Source: CAXMST01 sp963793415 (GTDB lineage Bacteria > Actinomycetota > Thermoleophilia > Solirubrobacterales > 70-9). From it: a DNA stretch of 64,000 nt. Under the pieces are notes generated by a model that saw only the letters and a program-made list of their open reading frames with translations, had not been told where the DNA came from and ran no database searches. The DNA lies in contig CAWCAC010000002.1 of the NCBI GenBank assembly GCA_963793415.1, forward strand, positions 930,001 through 994,000, written 5' to 3'. Position 1 is the stretch's first letter, and every line of letters starts with the position of its first letter. This document shows positions 24,968 to 33,396 of this stretch, in pieces. Both the position numbers and the translations under genes were made by a program.

Positions 24968-25747
24968 TCAGGGCCGGCGTGGCAGGTCCCGCAGCTGCTG
25001 GGCCGGTGTGAAGAAGTTCCGGTAGGCGAGGGTCGTCGAGACCAGCGCCGAGATCGCGACCGCGCCGAGCAGCACGTAGAGCAGGATCAGCTGCAGGCGG
25101 ACTGCGTCGGTCGGATCGGCGCCGGCGAGCAGCATGCCCACCATCGTGCCGGGGAAGAAGATCAGGCCGGTCGTCTTCGTCGAGTCGACAAGCGCGATCG
25201 TGCCCGAGCGCAGCGCCCGTCGTACGCTGGGTTCCGCTGCCTGCCGAGCGGTTGCGCCGAGCGCGAGAGTCGCTTCGATTCGTCGCTCGTCGCCGCGCAT
25301 CTCATCGCCGAGGCGGTTCAGGGCAACGGCCGACGCGGTCATCGCATTGCCGATCACCATGCCGCCGACCGGGACCAGATAGCGCGGCTCGGCAGGAAAG
25401 ATCCCGAGCGCGAGAACCAGTCCGAGGGTGGCGACGGCCGAGAGCGTCAGCGCGATCGCGAGCGGTGCCAGCGCCCCGGGCACGTGACGGGCGCGCGCTC
25501 GCGCGGTCCAGGCTCCGAACCCGACCATGACGGCGAGTAGCGCCACGACCATCAGCAGGCTGTCCTGCTCGAAGATCGCGGCGATCACGAAGCCGACTGC
25601 GGTCAGCTGCAGGAAGCTGCGAACCACGGCGATGCCGATGTCCCGCTCCAGGTCGGCTTGCCGCCAGCGTGAGATTCCGGCGGCGATCGCGACCAGGGCC
25701 AGCGAGGCGACGACCTCACCGAGGGTGACGTCGATCGTGTTGCTCAC
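24968..25747 (-). CDS. fetB: FetB-like ABC exporter permease
   Basis: 259 residues with about seven transmembrane helices. The UPF0014/FetB pattern is clear: AVVRSFLQLTAVGFVIAAIF near the start, YLVPVGGMVIGNAMTASAVALNRL in the middle, and ALVDSTKTTGLIFFPGTMVGMLLAGADP. In E. coli FetAB exports iron and helps peroxide resistance; here a metal-export role is by family only. The GTG start overlaps the stop of the ATPase gene (GTGA), so the two are translationally coupled. Confidence 0.88.
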   Translation of the reverse strand: MSNTIDVTLGEVVASLALVAIAAGISRWRQADLERDIGIAVVRSFLQLTAVGFVIAAIFEQDSLLMVVALLAVMVGFGAWTARARARHVPGALAPLAIALTLSAVATLGLVLALGIFPAEPRYLVPVGGMVIGNAMTASAVALNRLGDEMRGDERRIEATLALGATARQAAEPSVRRALRSGTIALVDSTKTTGLIFFPGTMVGMLLAGADPTDAVRLQLILLYVLLGAVAISALVSTTLAYRNFFTPAQQLRDLPRRP

Positions 25748-26400
25748 GTCGCCATCTCCGCCACCGGGCCCTCCTCGACGAGCCTGCCGCCGTCGATCCG
25801 GACGATCCAGTCGGCGAGCCGCGCGGCCTGAGCGGGATCGTGGGTCACGATCACGATCGACGCACCCACCCGCTCCCGCAGGTCGGCGACGGTCTGCTCG
25901 ATCGAGTCTCTCGCCCGCTCGTCGAGGGCCGACGTCGGCTCGTCGAGCAACAGCACCTCGGGTCTGGAGGCGAGAGCGCGGGCGATCATCGCCCGCTGCT
26001 GCTCGCCGACCGACAGGCGGTCGACCTCGCGCTCCGCGAAGGAGGGATCGAGTCCGGCCAGGCCCAGTAACCGCCCCTCGTCCGCCTCAAGCCCGGCGAT
26101 CCCAGCAGCGAACCGGAGGTTGTCCGCGACCGTCCCATCGAGCAGCGCCGGAAGCTGCGGGACGAGCGCGACCCGACGGCGCAGCGTGAGCGGGTCGAGC
26201 TCGCGCGTGTCGGTGCCGCGGAATCGCACGCTGCCGCTGTCGGGGTCGGAGAGCCGGTCGAGGAGCCGCAGCATCGTCGACTTCCCCGAACCCGAGGGAC
26301 CGACGATCGCGCTGACTCCCTCGGGCATCGCTGCCGTCAGTGCCCGCAGCACGGGCGTGCCGCCACGCCGCAGCGAGGCCTGATCGAACTCGAAGAGCAC
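25744..26400 (-). CDS. fetA: FetA-like ABC transporter ATP-binding protein
   Basis: 218 residues. Walker A GPSGSGKST, Q-loop VALVPQLPALLDG, signature LSVGEQQRAMIARAL (LSxGE variant of LSGGQ), Walker B VLLLDEPTSALD, switch His VTHDP. It pairs with the FetB-like permease directly downstream. The GTG start at 26400 follows a CATAAT -10 box by 6 nt. Confidence 0.9.
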   Translation of the reverse strand: MLFEFDQASLRRGGTPVLRALTAAMPEGVSAIVGPSGSGKSTMLRLLDRLSDPDSGSVRFRGTDTRELDPLTLRRRVALVPQLPALLDGTVADNLRFAAGIAGLEADEGRLLGLAGLDPSFAEREVDRLSVGEQQRAMIARALASRPEVLLLDEPTSALDERARDSIEQTVADLRERVGASIVIVTHDPAQAARLADWIVRIDGGRLVEEGPVAEMAT

Positions 26401-26406
26401 GGGGCC

Positions 26407-26412
26407 ATTATG
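26407..26412 (-). promoter_or_regulatory. -10 box CATAAT of fetAB-like operon
   Basis: On the minus strand CATAAT ends 6 nt before the GTG at 26400; predicts a leaderless operon transcript. Confidence 0.55.
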
Positions 26413-26448
26413 TGCCGGTCTCTGCGTCGTCGGCCGCGGCAGCGCCGT

Positions 26449-27348
26449 TTAGTGCCGCGACAGCGCGGCCCGGGCAATGATCGCGTCGGCGAGGCTGTCG
26501 GCGGCTTCTGGCGCGTGGTCGAAGTAGAGGTTCGGCTCGATCGCCTCGAGCTCGAGCAGTACCGGCCGCCCGGACGGGTCGCGGAGCATGTCGACGCGCG
26601 CGATCAGCGGCGTCGTCACGAAGCGACGGCGGATCGCGCCGAGCGTCCGGCCGGCGAGCTCGATCTCGTCGGCGTCCGCCTCGCCGGCCACGACGAGGCC
26701 CGGGTCGTACATCCGCTCCGCCACTCCGAGGCCGTCCTCGCGGACGGGCGCGACCTCGTCGGGGCGCAGGACCGGCGCCTTGCGCAGCACATGGCTGACC
26801 TCGCCCGCGATCGTCACGACGGCGGTCTCACCGGTGGTCTCGACCGTCGGGAGGAACGGCTGCACCATCGCGGTCCCGCCGCGGGCGCAGATCCGCTCGA
26901 TCAAGGCCCTGCCGGCCTCGGCGGAGGCGGGGCCGAAGCGCCCGGTGTCTCGCGCGCCCGCGGAAACGGTCGGCTTGACCACGACCTCGGTGACGATCGC
27001 CGGGGCCGGCTCGCCCGGGTGCACGTATGTCGTCTCGACGACGGGGACGCCGTCGTCGCCGAGGTCGCCGAGGTAGTGCTTGTCCGAGTTCCACTCGATC
27101 AGTGCCGGCGAGTTCTCGAGCGGCGCGCGGACACTTCGCACCCACTCGACGAACTCTCCGTGCCGCAGGGCGTAGTCCCACGGCGAGCGGGCGACCACCA
27201 GATCCGGAGAGCTCCAGTCGGTGTCCGCGTCGGTCCAGGGCACATAGGCGACCTCGGCGCCGCGCTCGCGCAGCTTGCCGAGCAGGAGCTGGTCCTCCCA
27301 CCCGAACTCGGCCGGCATCCCCTCGAAGGTCGCGACAGTGATCCGCAC
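26449..27348 (-). CDS. ATP-grasp-like protein
   Basis: 299 residues from a GTG at 27348 (VRITVATFEGMP). The chain looks like the RimK/glutathione-synthetase-type ATP-grasp seen in actinobacterial 'hypothetical' proteins: FGWEDQLLLGKLRERGAEV at the N-terminus, WDYALRHGEFVEWV, NSDKHYLGDL, VVVKPTVSAGARDTGRF (ATP-binding lysine and glycine-rich loop) and VLLELEAIEPNLYF, where acidic residues and Asn would bind Mg-ATP. Such enzymes ligate a carboxylate to an amine. Substrates unknown. It lies 20 nt after the DUF2237 gene on the same strand, and I propose an operon. Confidence 0.75.
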   Translation of the reverse strand: MRITVATFEGMPAEFGWEDQLLLGKLRERGAEVAYVPWTDADTDWSSPDLVVARSPWDYALRHGEFVEWVRSVRAPLENSPALIEWNSDKHYLGDLGDDGVPVVETTYVHPGEPAPAIVTEVVVKPTVSAGARDTGRFGPASAEAGRALIERICARGGTAMVQPFLPTVETTGETAVVTIAGEVSHVLRKAPVLRPDEVAPVREDGLGVAERMYDPGLVVAGEADADEIELAGRTLGAIRRRFVTTPLIARVDMLRDPSGRPVLLELEAIEPNLYFDHAPEAADSLADAIIARAALSRH

Positions 27349-27368
27349 CGGCCTGCGCTGCGCTTCGC

Positions 27369-27764
27369 TCAGGCCTGCGGCCCCGCGCTCTCCGGCTCGG
27401 TGGCCTTCGCCAGCAGTCGCTCGATCGGGACGACTTCGAGCGCGCGCTCGTGCGTTGCCGCGAGGACGACGGGCGGGGCGCAGCCCGCGTCGTCGGCCTC
27501 GAGCCATCTACCCGCGCATACGCACCAGCGGTCGCCGGGCTCGAGGCCCGGGAAGCCGAACTGCGGTTGCGGGGTCGAGAGGTCGTTGCCGGCGCGGCGG
27601 CTGAACTCGAGGAACTCGTCGCTGACGATCGCGCAGACCGTGTGGCTGCCGGCGTCCTCGGGTCCGGTCGCGCAGCAGCCGTCGCGGAAAAACCCGGTCA
27701 GCGGCTCGGCCGAGCACCCGAGTAGCGCGCCGCCGACGACGTTGGTGTCGGGATCCCTGGCCAC
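27369..27764 (-). CDS. DUF2237 family protein
   Basis: 131 residues from a GTG at 27764. The family signature is nearly complete: NVVGGALLGCSAEPLTGFFRDGCCATGPEDAGSHTVCA, SDEFLEFSRRAGNDLSTP, FGFPGLEPGDRWCVCAGRW, and APPVVLAATHERALEVV. The conserved Cys, His and Asp suggest metal or cofactor binding, but the function is not known. An ATG at 27824 would add 20 residues that do not belong to the family; the GTG has a -10-like AACAAT 6 nt before it. Confidence 0.85.
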   Translation of the reverse strand: MARDPDTNVVGGALLGCSAEPLTGFFRDGCCATGPEDAGSHTVCAIVSDEFLEFSRRAGNDLSTPQPQFGFPGLEPGDRWCVCAGRWLEADDAGCAPPVVLAATHERALEVVPIERLLAKATEPESAGPQA

Positions 27765-27770
27765 ACCCCG

Positions 27771-27776
27771 ATTGTT
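27771..27776 (-). promoter_or_regulatory. -10-like box AACAAT of DUF2237 gene
   Basis: Minus-strand AACAAT ends 6 nt before the GTG at 27764. Weak hexamer, but the spacing matches the other leaderless genes. Confidence 0.35.
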
Positions 27777-27820
27777 GCGCAGGCCGACGGAGTTGTCGCG
27801 GCGCTCCGGCTCGCGTTGCC

Positions 27821-28663
27821 TCATCGGCGCGCTGGTAAGGAGGAGCTCCAGTGTTCCTCGAGCGTGTTCTCGAAGTCGTCGAGGGCCATCGACAGCATCT
27901 CCGCCTGCAACCGCAGCGCAGTCGGCTGGCCCTCATCGCTCGCCTGCCCGATCAGCTCCCGGAGGAAGGCGCGCAGGTCATCGCGGGTAGCGCGATCCTC
28001 AGCGGACTGGAAGTAATGGGTGATCGGAATGTGGATGAGATCGCGCCGGACAGCGACGGTCTGCTCGCTGAACGAGGCCAGCATCCGCTCGAGCAGCTCC
28101 GGCTCGGAGGCGGCGAGCGGCTCACCGAGCCGTCGCTCTGCTTCGCGGAGTAGATGCACTTCATGGGTCAGCGTTTCGCGCCGTCGAAGCGCGCCATAGA
28201 TCGAGACGAGCCAGGAGATGCTCGCCGTGAGCAGGCCGAGCCCGAACAGCGTCTCGATCGGTCCCAGAATCCGCAACAGGTCGCTGCCCGGGGAGATGTC
28301 GCCGTAGCCGAGACTCGTGAGGTTGACCAGCGACACGTAGACGGCGTCGACTAGCGAGTCGTGCTCGGCGGGCACGAGGCCGCCGGCGAACTGGAATCCC
28401 TCGGGCATCTGCGGGAGGAACACGAGGGCCCAGCCGATTGCCAGCATCGCGGTCCAGCTCGCGAGCACCGCGATGTACCCCAACGGTCCCGCGTAGACGG
28501 GCGCCGCTCCTCTGCCACCGAGGCGGTGGGCGGCGAGCCAGACACCGTGCGCAATCATGTTCCCGAGCACTCCTCGGCCGCTCGGATTGAAGAGCGTCTC
28601 GAAGATGTCGCGCAGGGCGACCCCGATCAATGCGACGCCGGCGAGTGTGAGTACGAGGTCCAC
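27821..28663 (-). CDS. Two-pore-helix-type potassium channel protein with long cytosolic tail
   Basis: 280 residues. Hydrophobic N-terminal helices (LVLTLAGVALIGVAL and YIAVLASWTAMLAIGWALVF), then the pore VSLVNLTSLGYGDISPG with the selectivity filter LGYGD, then LRILGPIETLFGLGLLTASISWLVSI. The remaining ~120 residues are charged, helical and probably cytosolic; they do not look like RCK domains. It would conduct K+ (or another monovalent cation); gating is unknown. The GTG start has TAGCCT 6 nt upstream. Confidence 0.85.
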   Translation of the reverse strand: MDLVLTLAGVALIGVALRDIFETLFNPSGRGVLGNMIAHGVWLAAHRLGGRGAAPVYAGPLGYIAVLASWTAMLAIGWALVFLPQMPEGFQFAGGLVPAEHDSLVDAVYVSLVNLTSLGYGDISPGSDLLRILGPIETLFGLGLLTASISWLVSIYGALRRRETLTHEVHLLREAERRLGEPLAASEPELLERMLASFSEQTVAVRRDLIHIPITHYFQSAEDRATRDDLRAFLRELIGQASDEGQPTALRLQAEMLSMALDDFENTLEEHWSSSLPARR

Positions 28664-28669
28664 CGGACG

Positions 28670-28675
28670 AGGCTA
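28670..28675 (-). promoter_or_regulatory. -10 box TAGCCT of channel gene
   Basis: Minus-strand TAGCCT ends 6 nt before the GTG at 28663. Confidence 0.5.
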
Positions 28676-28724
28676 TCCGGAGAGCCCCGACACCTCAGGC
28701 CTCGTCGGATCGAGCGTGTCGCCC

Positions 28725-31307
28725 TCAGCCGAGCTTGCGGCTGCCGATCGGGAAGACGTCGCCGATCGCCCAGGCCTCGATGCGATCAGGCAGCGCGGTT
28801 CCCGCCGGCAGGGTCAGCTCGAGCCCGGCGATGCGCCCGTCCCGGCTCCGGGTCTCGGTCAGCGCGTTGTAGTCGAGTGACAGCGGCGCGCCCGTCGCCC
28901 CGTCGGTGAGCAGCACGTCGGCGGTGTGGCGCTTCGTCCCGAAGGCTGCATCTGCGGCGAGCTCGAAGCGGACCGAGACCGATCCGTCCGTCCCCGCGGT
29001 GGGCCGCTGCATCTCGATCGAGCGCAGCCGCACGCCCTTACGCCTCCGGTTCGCGGGGCCGCGGTAGCCGCTGGTCAGATAGGAGCCGGAGGCGATCAGC
29101 TTGTCCTCGTCGTTGCAGAGGCCGGCGACCAGCAGGGCGCCGCCGAGGTTGGGGACCTCGGGACAGTTCACCTCGCCGTAGACGGAGGCGCCGGAATCGA
29201 TCTCGAGGTCGTCGCCGAAGCCGCCCCGGAAGGCGAGCTGCTCGAGCGGCACCGGACCAAACGTGAACAGCAGCTCGAAGCCGCGCTGATCGAGGACGAT
29301 CGAGTCGCCGTCGTAGCGGCCGCTGAGCGGGAAGGCGAACTCGCTGCCGGGATCGGCGACGCGGGTCCCGTGTCTGTCCTCGCGCGATCCGATCACCCAG
29401 AGCAGCAGCCTGCCGCTGTGCTTCGTCTCCTTGGTCCGCTCGAGCGAGCCGACGATCCAGTCGTAGCTGTCGAAGCCGATCTGGTTGACCGACGGCAGCA
29501 GGGTCGGCAGCGGCAGCGAGAGCCGTCTGAGGTTGAAGGCGCCGACCTGATCGGCTTGCGTCCCCAGCGCCGGCACGGCGCCGCGACGCTTCGTCCTGAA
29601 GCCGATCCGATCCGAGAACGAGCCGTCGCCGTCGCCGGCGATTGCGTAGTCGCCCGCGAGATCGATCCGGTACTTCGTATCGGGGTCGAGGAAGCCGTCG
29701 GGAACGATGTGGAGGTTGCGGCCGTCGGCCGACAGCTGCGCGGAGAACGGGAAGGCGGGGTCGATGCCGCTCACGATCGAGGCGGCGTCGGACTCGGGCT
29801 GCATCCGTGCGTTGACGGTCTCGCCGTCGCGTCGGACCACGAGCCGGGCCGTGATCGTGGTCGCGCTCGGCAGCCGGTGCGGGTAGCCCTCGGTTTCGGT
29901 CGAGCCGCCTGCGGTGACCGGGTAGGTCGCGACGACGTCGTCGGCAAAGAGCTCGCCCGGGCCGGCGTCGCAGCGCTCGTCGCGGCGCCCGGCGTCGCCG
30001 AGGCAGTAGTCGTAGGGGACGTGGTGGAGGAAGCCGGCCTCGCCCGCGATCCAGATCCCCCGCTTACCGAGCGCTGGGCTCGCATTGAGGTCGTTGCGAT
30101 CGCGCAACGCCCTGCTCTTCGGGGTCGTGTCGTAGGACCAGCGGCGACTGCCGTCGGCGGTGTCGATCGCGTAGAGGCGTCCGTTGGAGGAGCCGACGTA
30201 GAGGATCCTGCCCTGCTCGCCCTGTGGCGGCATTCCGAGGACCGGTGAGGATCGGATCGGATCGCCGGTGTCGTAGCCCCAGATCAGATCGCCGTCGGGG
30301 GAGAGCTTGTAGATCGAGCCATCGGCGGAAGCGGTGTAGATCGCGACGGTCTCGCCGGCCTCGTTCTCCTCGAGTGCCGCCGAGGGGTAGATGTGGTCGC
30401 TGGTCTTGAAGCGCCAGCGTTCGGCGCCCGTCTCGGGATCGAGCGCGTAGAGGTTGCCGTCGAAGGAGCCGAGGTAGACAGTGCCGTCGCCACCGATCGC
30501 GGCAGAGGCGGCGTTGAAACCGATCGTCTGCTTGCTCCACAGCGATGAGCCGTCGGACTCGATCCCGTACAGCTTCGTGTCGACCGATCCGAAGAAGATC
30601 CGCCCCTCGCCGTCGATCGCCGCTGCCGACCAGACCGAGTTTCCGGTCGGGAAGTTCCAGAGCTCGTGCCCGGTCGGGTCGATCGCGTACATGCCGCCGC
30701 CGGTATTGCCGGCGTAGAGCGTGCCGCCGGGGCCGATCACGACGTTGCCCTCCCACCAGTTGACGATCTGACCGCCCTGCGGCGGCTTCTCGGTCCGGAA
30801 CCTCCAGACGATCCGCTGCTTGCGCGAGAGCCCGGCCTTGCCCGGGTCGCGGAGCCTGTAGATGTGCTCGTCGGCGGAGCCGAAGGTCAGGGTCGGCCCG
30901 CCGGCCAGCTCGTCGGGGGCGCCGAGCGTGGCGGCCGAGTCGATGATCTCTCCCGTCTTCAGCTTCCAGCGCAGCGCGCCGTGCCTGTCGATCGCGTAGA
31001 AGCGGCGGTCGGCGGAGCCGAAGTAGGCTGTGTCCTCGCCGTCGATGACCGGGGTCGAGAAGACGCCCTTGCCTGTCTCGAACCGCCATGGCTCCGCGCC
31101 CACTCTGAGCCTGGCGCTGATCGGGGAGGCGCCGGTGTTGCGGCGGTCGCGGCGCATCGCGGGCCACGGCGAGCTCTTCAACACCGGCGTGTCGTAGCTG
31201 TAGCTGCGGGTCGCCGCCGCCTCGTCCGCGCTCAGCGCTGAGGCCGACGTCGCCAGTCCGACGACGGCCGCGAGACCGGCGAGCAGGGCAAGGCGCAGCG
31301 CCCTCAT
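28725..31307 (-). CDS. Secreted PQQ-type beta-propeller repeat protein
   Basis: 860 residues with a signal peptide (LALLAGLAAVVGLATSASA). Residues ~60-430 contain repeated propeller blades of the pattern 'W-R/K-F-x-T-G-x-x-x-S-x-x-x-x-DGTVYxGSxDxxLYALD' (for example VYLGSFDGNLYALDPETG, ILYVGSSNGRLYAID). The C-terminal half is beta-rich without a motif I know. The repeats look like BamB/PQQ-enzyme propellers, but the PQQ-binding residues are not obvious, so a scaffold or binding role is as likely as catalysis. ATG overlaps the stop of the metallopeptidase gene by 4 nt; it is the last gene of that operon. Confidence 0.82.
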   Translation of the reverse strand: MRALRLALLAGLAAVVGLATSASALSADEAAATRSYSYDTPVLKSSPWPAMRRDRRNTGASPISARLRVGAEPWRFETGKGVFSTPVIDGEDTAYFGSADRRFYAIDRHGALRWKLKTGEIIDSAATLGAPDELAGGPTLTFGSADEHIYRLRDPGKAGLSRKQRIVWRFRTEKPPQGGQIVNWWEGNVVIGPGGTLYAGNTGGGMYAIDPTGHELWNFPTGNSVWSAAAIDGEGRIFFGSVDTKLYGIESDGSSLWSKQTIGFNAASAAIGGDGTVYLGSFDGNLYALDPETGAERWRFKTSDHIYPSAALEENEAGETVAIYTASADGSIYKLSPDGDLIWGYDTGDPIRSSPVLGMPPQGEQGRILYVGSSNGRLYAIDTADGSRRWSYDTTPKSRALRDRNDLNASPALGKRGIWIAGEAGFLHHVPYDYCLGDAGRRDERCDAGPGELFADDVVATYPVTAGGSTETEGYPHRLPSATTITARLVVRRDGETVNARMQPESDAASIVSGIDPAFPFSAQLSADGRNLHIVPDGFLDPDTKYRIDLAGDYAIAGDGDGSFSDRIGFRTKRRGAVPALGTQADQVGAFNLRRLSLPLPTLLPSVNQIGFDSYDWIVGSLERTKETKHSGRLLLWVIGSREDRHGTRVADPGSEFAFPLSGRYDGDSIVLDQRGFELLFTFGPVPLEQLAFRGGFGDDLEIDSGASVYGEVNCPEVPNLGGALLVAGLCNDEDKLIASGSYLTSGYRGPANRRRKGVRLRSIEMQRPTAGTDGSVSVRFELAADAAFGTKRHTADVLLTDGATGAPLSLDYNALTETRSRDGRIAGLELTLPAGTALPDRIEAWAIGDVFPIGSRKLG

Positions 31308-32053
31308 CGCGAGAACCCCGGGCCGAGCCGCTGCAGACAGGCCCGCTGTCCGTTGCGGGCGCCGATCTCGACGGCGTGACGGCGCTCGCCGGGGCGGCCG
31401 TGGGCCTGGGGGTTGCGCCAGCGCACGCCACGGCCGTCGCCGACGGCGAAGAGGCCGCCCCGCAGCGCCGCGTAGTCGACCCTGTTGAAGCGGACGAGCT
31501 TCTCGTTGAGGTGCCCGAGCCAGGCGCCGGCGAGGCAGTCCGCGTTGAGCTCGGACTCGATCGTGAGCGGGAACTCGCGATCGATCCCGAGCCGATCCTG
31601 GACGAGGTGCCCGTACTCGTGCCCGAGCACGAACATCACGGCGACGTCGCCGATCCGCCTGTAGAGGTCCCCGTAGACCCAGCGGCCGTCCCAGGAGATC
31701 CGCTCGGCACCGGTGCAGTACTGGGCGTTGTAGACGCCGACGGGCCTGCCTCCGCAGCCGGGGTCCTGGCGGCGACTCCAGTACGAGATCAGCCGGCTCG
31801 GTGGGCCGGGCTCAGCGCCGAGGTCGGGAAGCTGGTTGTTCCAGAACTCGTTCAGGAGGCGGAAGCTGCCGAGCACGAGCCGCCTGTATCCGCGGGGGCC
31901 GAGGTCGTTCTGGATCGGAGGGAGCTGCTCGCCGTCGATCCGCTCGCCGGCTGCCTGCGCCCGCTCGGACCCGGCCTTCTCAGCCGTGCCGCCGGCGCAG
32001 GCGGCTGCGGCGAGTACCAGGATCAGCAGGGCGAGACCGCAGGCGAGCCTCAT
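31304..32053 (-). CDS. Neutral zinc metallopeptidase-like lipoprotein
   Basis: 249 residues. LVLAAAACAGG is a lipobox, so the protein is probably tethered to the outer face of the membrane. The catalytic motif is HEYGH (in FVLGHEYGHLVQDRLG), and ESELNADCLAGAWLG supplies the third zinc ligand Glu, which is the arrangement of YpfJ-like neutral zinc metallopeptidases. SYWSRRQDPGCGG and VYNAQYCTG upstream are also family-like. It starts 7 nt after the hibernation-factor gene and overlaps the propeller gene, so the three are one operon. Substrate unknown. Confidence 0.85.
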   Translation of the reverse strand: MRLACGLALLILVLAAAACAGGTAEKAGSERAQAAGERIDGEQLPPIQNDLGPRGYRRLVLGSFRLLNEFWNNQLPDLGAEPGPPSRLISYWSRRQDPGCGGRPVGVYNAQYCTGAERISWDGRWVYGDLYRRIGDVAVMFVLGHEYGHLVQDRLGIDREFPLTIESELNADCLAGAWLGHLNEKLVRFNRVDYAALRGGLFAVGDGRGVRWRNPQAHGRPGERRHAVEIGARNGQRACLQRLGPGFSR

Positions 32054-32060
32054 CTGCGAC

Positions 32061-32843
32061 TCAGTCTTCGGGGTCCCGTGGCTCGATCAGCCCGTAGTTG
32101 CCGTCGTAGCGCAGGTAGATGACCCGCCCGCGGCCGCTGGCCTCGTCGATGAAGTAGAGGAAGCGGTGGCTGAGCTCGTTCATCTCGGCGACCACGTCCT
32201 CGAGGCTGCGGGGCTCGGGGCCACGGCTCTCCTCACGCACGATCCCGTCCTCGTCCGGCCCCGACCAGCCGGTGCCGACCGGTCCGATCACGCCGACCCT
32301 GCCGTCGTCGCGGTGGTAGACGACGGCATCCACGTCCGGGTCGACCTCGCGGTACAGATAGAAGTTGTGATCGAGCATCGCCATCTCCTCGACCGCCTGC
32401 ACCGCCTCCATGGCGCCCACGGCGATGCTCTTCTGGCGTACCAGCTCGCGCTCCTCGGGCGGCCGCGGGAAGTGGTCGGGGCGTTGTGTCGGCGCGTCGC
32501 CGTGGCGCCACTCGCCGTCCGGCTGCGAGGCTCCGCGGTCGCGCTCGGTGACCCGGCGCTCGACGAAGGCCCGCAGCTGACGCTCGAGCCTGTGCGCGAG
32601 CCCGTCGATCGCCGCCTCCATCGTGTAGTCGGCGACGTGGGCCCGGACCCTGGTTCCGTCGAGCAGCACCTCGCCCTCGGCCTGAGCCGCGCGTTCGATC
32701 CGCGGGTTCGGCTCCTGGTGCAGGACGACGTGCGCCCGCAACAGGCGGGCGTTGACGTAGCGATCCAGGGCCCCGATCTTGTCCGCTGCCAGCGTCCGTG
32801 CCTCTTCAGGCACCTCGCCCCTCGCGGTCACGTCTACATCCAT
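32061..32843 (-). CDS. Ribosome hibernation factor, HPF/RafH-like with two C-terminal domain copies
   Basis: 260 residues. Residues 1-~95 are the S30AE (HPF/YfiA) fold that sits in the decoding centre (MDVDVTARGEVPEEAR, AHVVLHQEPNPRIERAAQAEGEVLLDG, ADYTMEAAIDGLAHRLERQL). The C-terminal domain occurs twice: EMAMLDHNFYLYREVDPDVDAVVYHRDDG...GVIGP and ELSHRFLYFIDEASGRGRVIYLRYDGNYGLIEP. One S30AE domain plus two C-terminal domains is the layout of mycobacterial RafH (MSMEG_3935), a dormancy factor. The ATG follows TAGGCT by 6 nt (leaderless). It leads an operon with a zinc lipoprotein and a propeller protein. Confidence 0.88.
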   Translation of the reverse strand: MDVDVTARGEVPEEARTLAADKIGALDRYVNARLLRAHVVLHQEPNPRIERAAQAEGEVLLDGTRVRAHVADYTMEAAIDGLAHRLERQLRAFVERRVTERDRGASQPDGEWRHGDAPTQRPDHFPRPPEERELVRQKSIAVGAMEAVQAVEEMAMLDHNFYLYREVDPDVDAVVYHRDDGRVGVIGPVGTGWSGPDEDGIVREESRGPEPRSLEDVVAEMNELSHRFLYFIDEASGRGRVIYLRYDGNYGLIEPRDPED

Positions 32844-32849
32844 GGCCCG

Positions 32850-32855
32850 AGCCTA
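32850..32855 (-). promoter_or_regulatory. -10 box TAGGCT of hibernation-factor operon
   Basis: Minus-strand TAGGCT ends 6 nt before the ATG at 32843. Confidence 0.55.
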
Positions 32856-32940
32856 TGGATGTGCGCCGCCGGAGGATCCGTGACGACTACGCATGGCACC
32901 GCGGTCGGCAATACGGATGCCCTTGCACCCGCGCCGAACC

Positions 32941-32946
32941 TACGCT
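32941..32946 (+). promoter_or_regulatory. -10 box TACGCT of H1-like gene
   Basis: Start site expected near 32953, leaving a ~24-nt leader with a GAGAG stretch before the ATG at 32977. Confidence 0.4.
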
Positions 32947-32976
32947 CGCGGGGCACCCGAAAGATTGAGAGCAACC

Positions 32977-33381
32977 ATGGCCTCCAAGGCAACCCGCCGC
33001 CCAGCCCCGACCCGCAAGAAGCCCGCGTCGCGGCCCGCCGCGAAGAAGCCGTCGACTAAGCCCGTCGACCGCCTCGACGACGCGATCGCCGCCGCGCAGG
33101 ACGCCCTCAAGGAGCTCCGCGGGGACCTCTCGCGCGGCCGCCGCGACCTCGTCAAGGACATGGACCGGACGCTGAAGGACGCGCGCACCAACCTGCGCCG
33201 GGTGCGCGGCACGCTCGTCGAGGACCTCGAGGAGGTCGGCCGCAAGCTCAGCGGCAAGGACGCTGCGAAGAAGCCGGCTGCGAAGAAGCCCGCTGCGAAG
33301 AAGGCCGCCGCGAAGAAGCCGGCTGCAAAAAAGCCCGCCGCAAGAAAGGCCCCGGCGAAGAAGGCCGCCGCCAGGAAGTAG
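32977..33381 (+). CDS. Histone H1-like alanine/lysine-rich DNA-binding protein
   Basis: 134 residues from the ATG at 32977. Short basic N-terminus (KATRRPAPTRKKPASRPAAKK), a central predicted helix (DAIAAAQDALKELRGDLSRGRRDLVKDMDRTLKDARTNL), then a ~45-residue tail of AAKKPAAKK-type repeats like eukaryotic histone H1 and the tails of actinobacterial HU/Lsr2-like proteins. It would bind DNA or RNA non-specifically through the tail. Its centre is not the HU fold. The gene is divergent from the hibernation-factor operon across 133 bp, which suggests a shared stationary-phase setting, though no shared operator was found. Confidence 0.8.
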   Translation: MASKATRRPAPTRKKPASRPAAKKPSTKPVDRLDDAIAAAQDALKELRGDLSRGRRDLVKDMDRTLKDARTNLRRVRGTLVEDLEEVGRKLSGKDAAKKPAAKKPAAKKAAAKKPAAKKPAARKAPAKKAAARK

Positions 33382-33396
33382 GACGAACGGCTCCGC

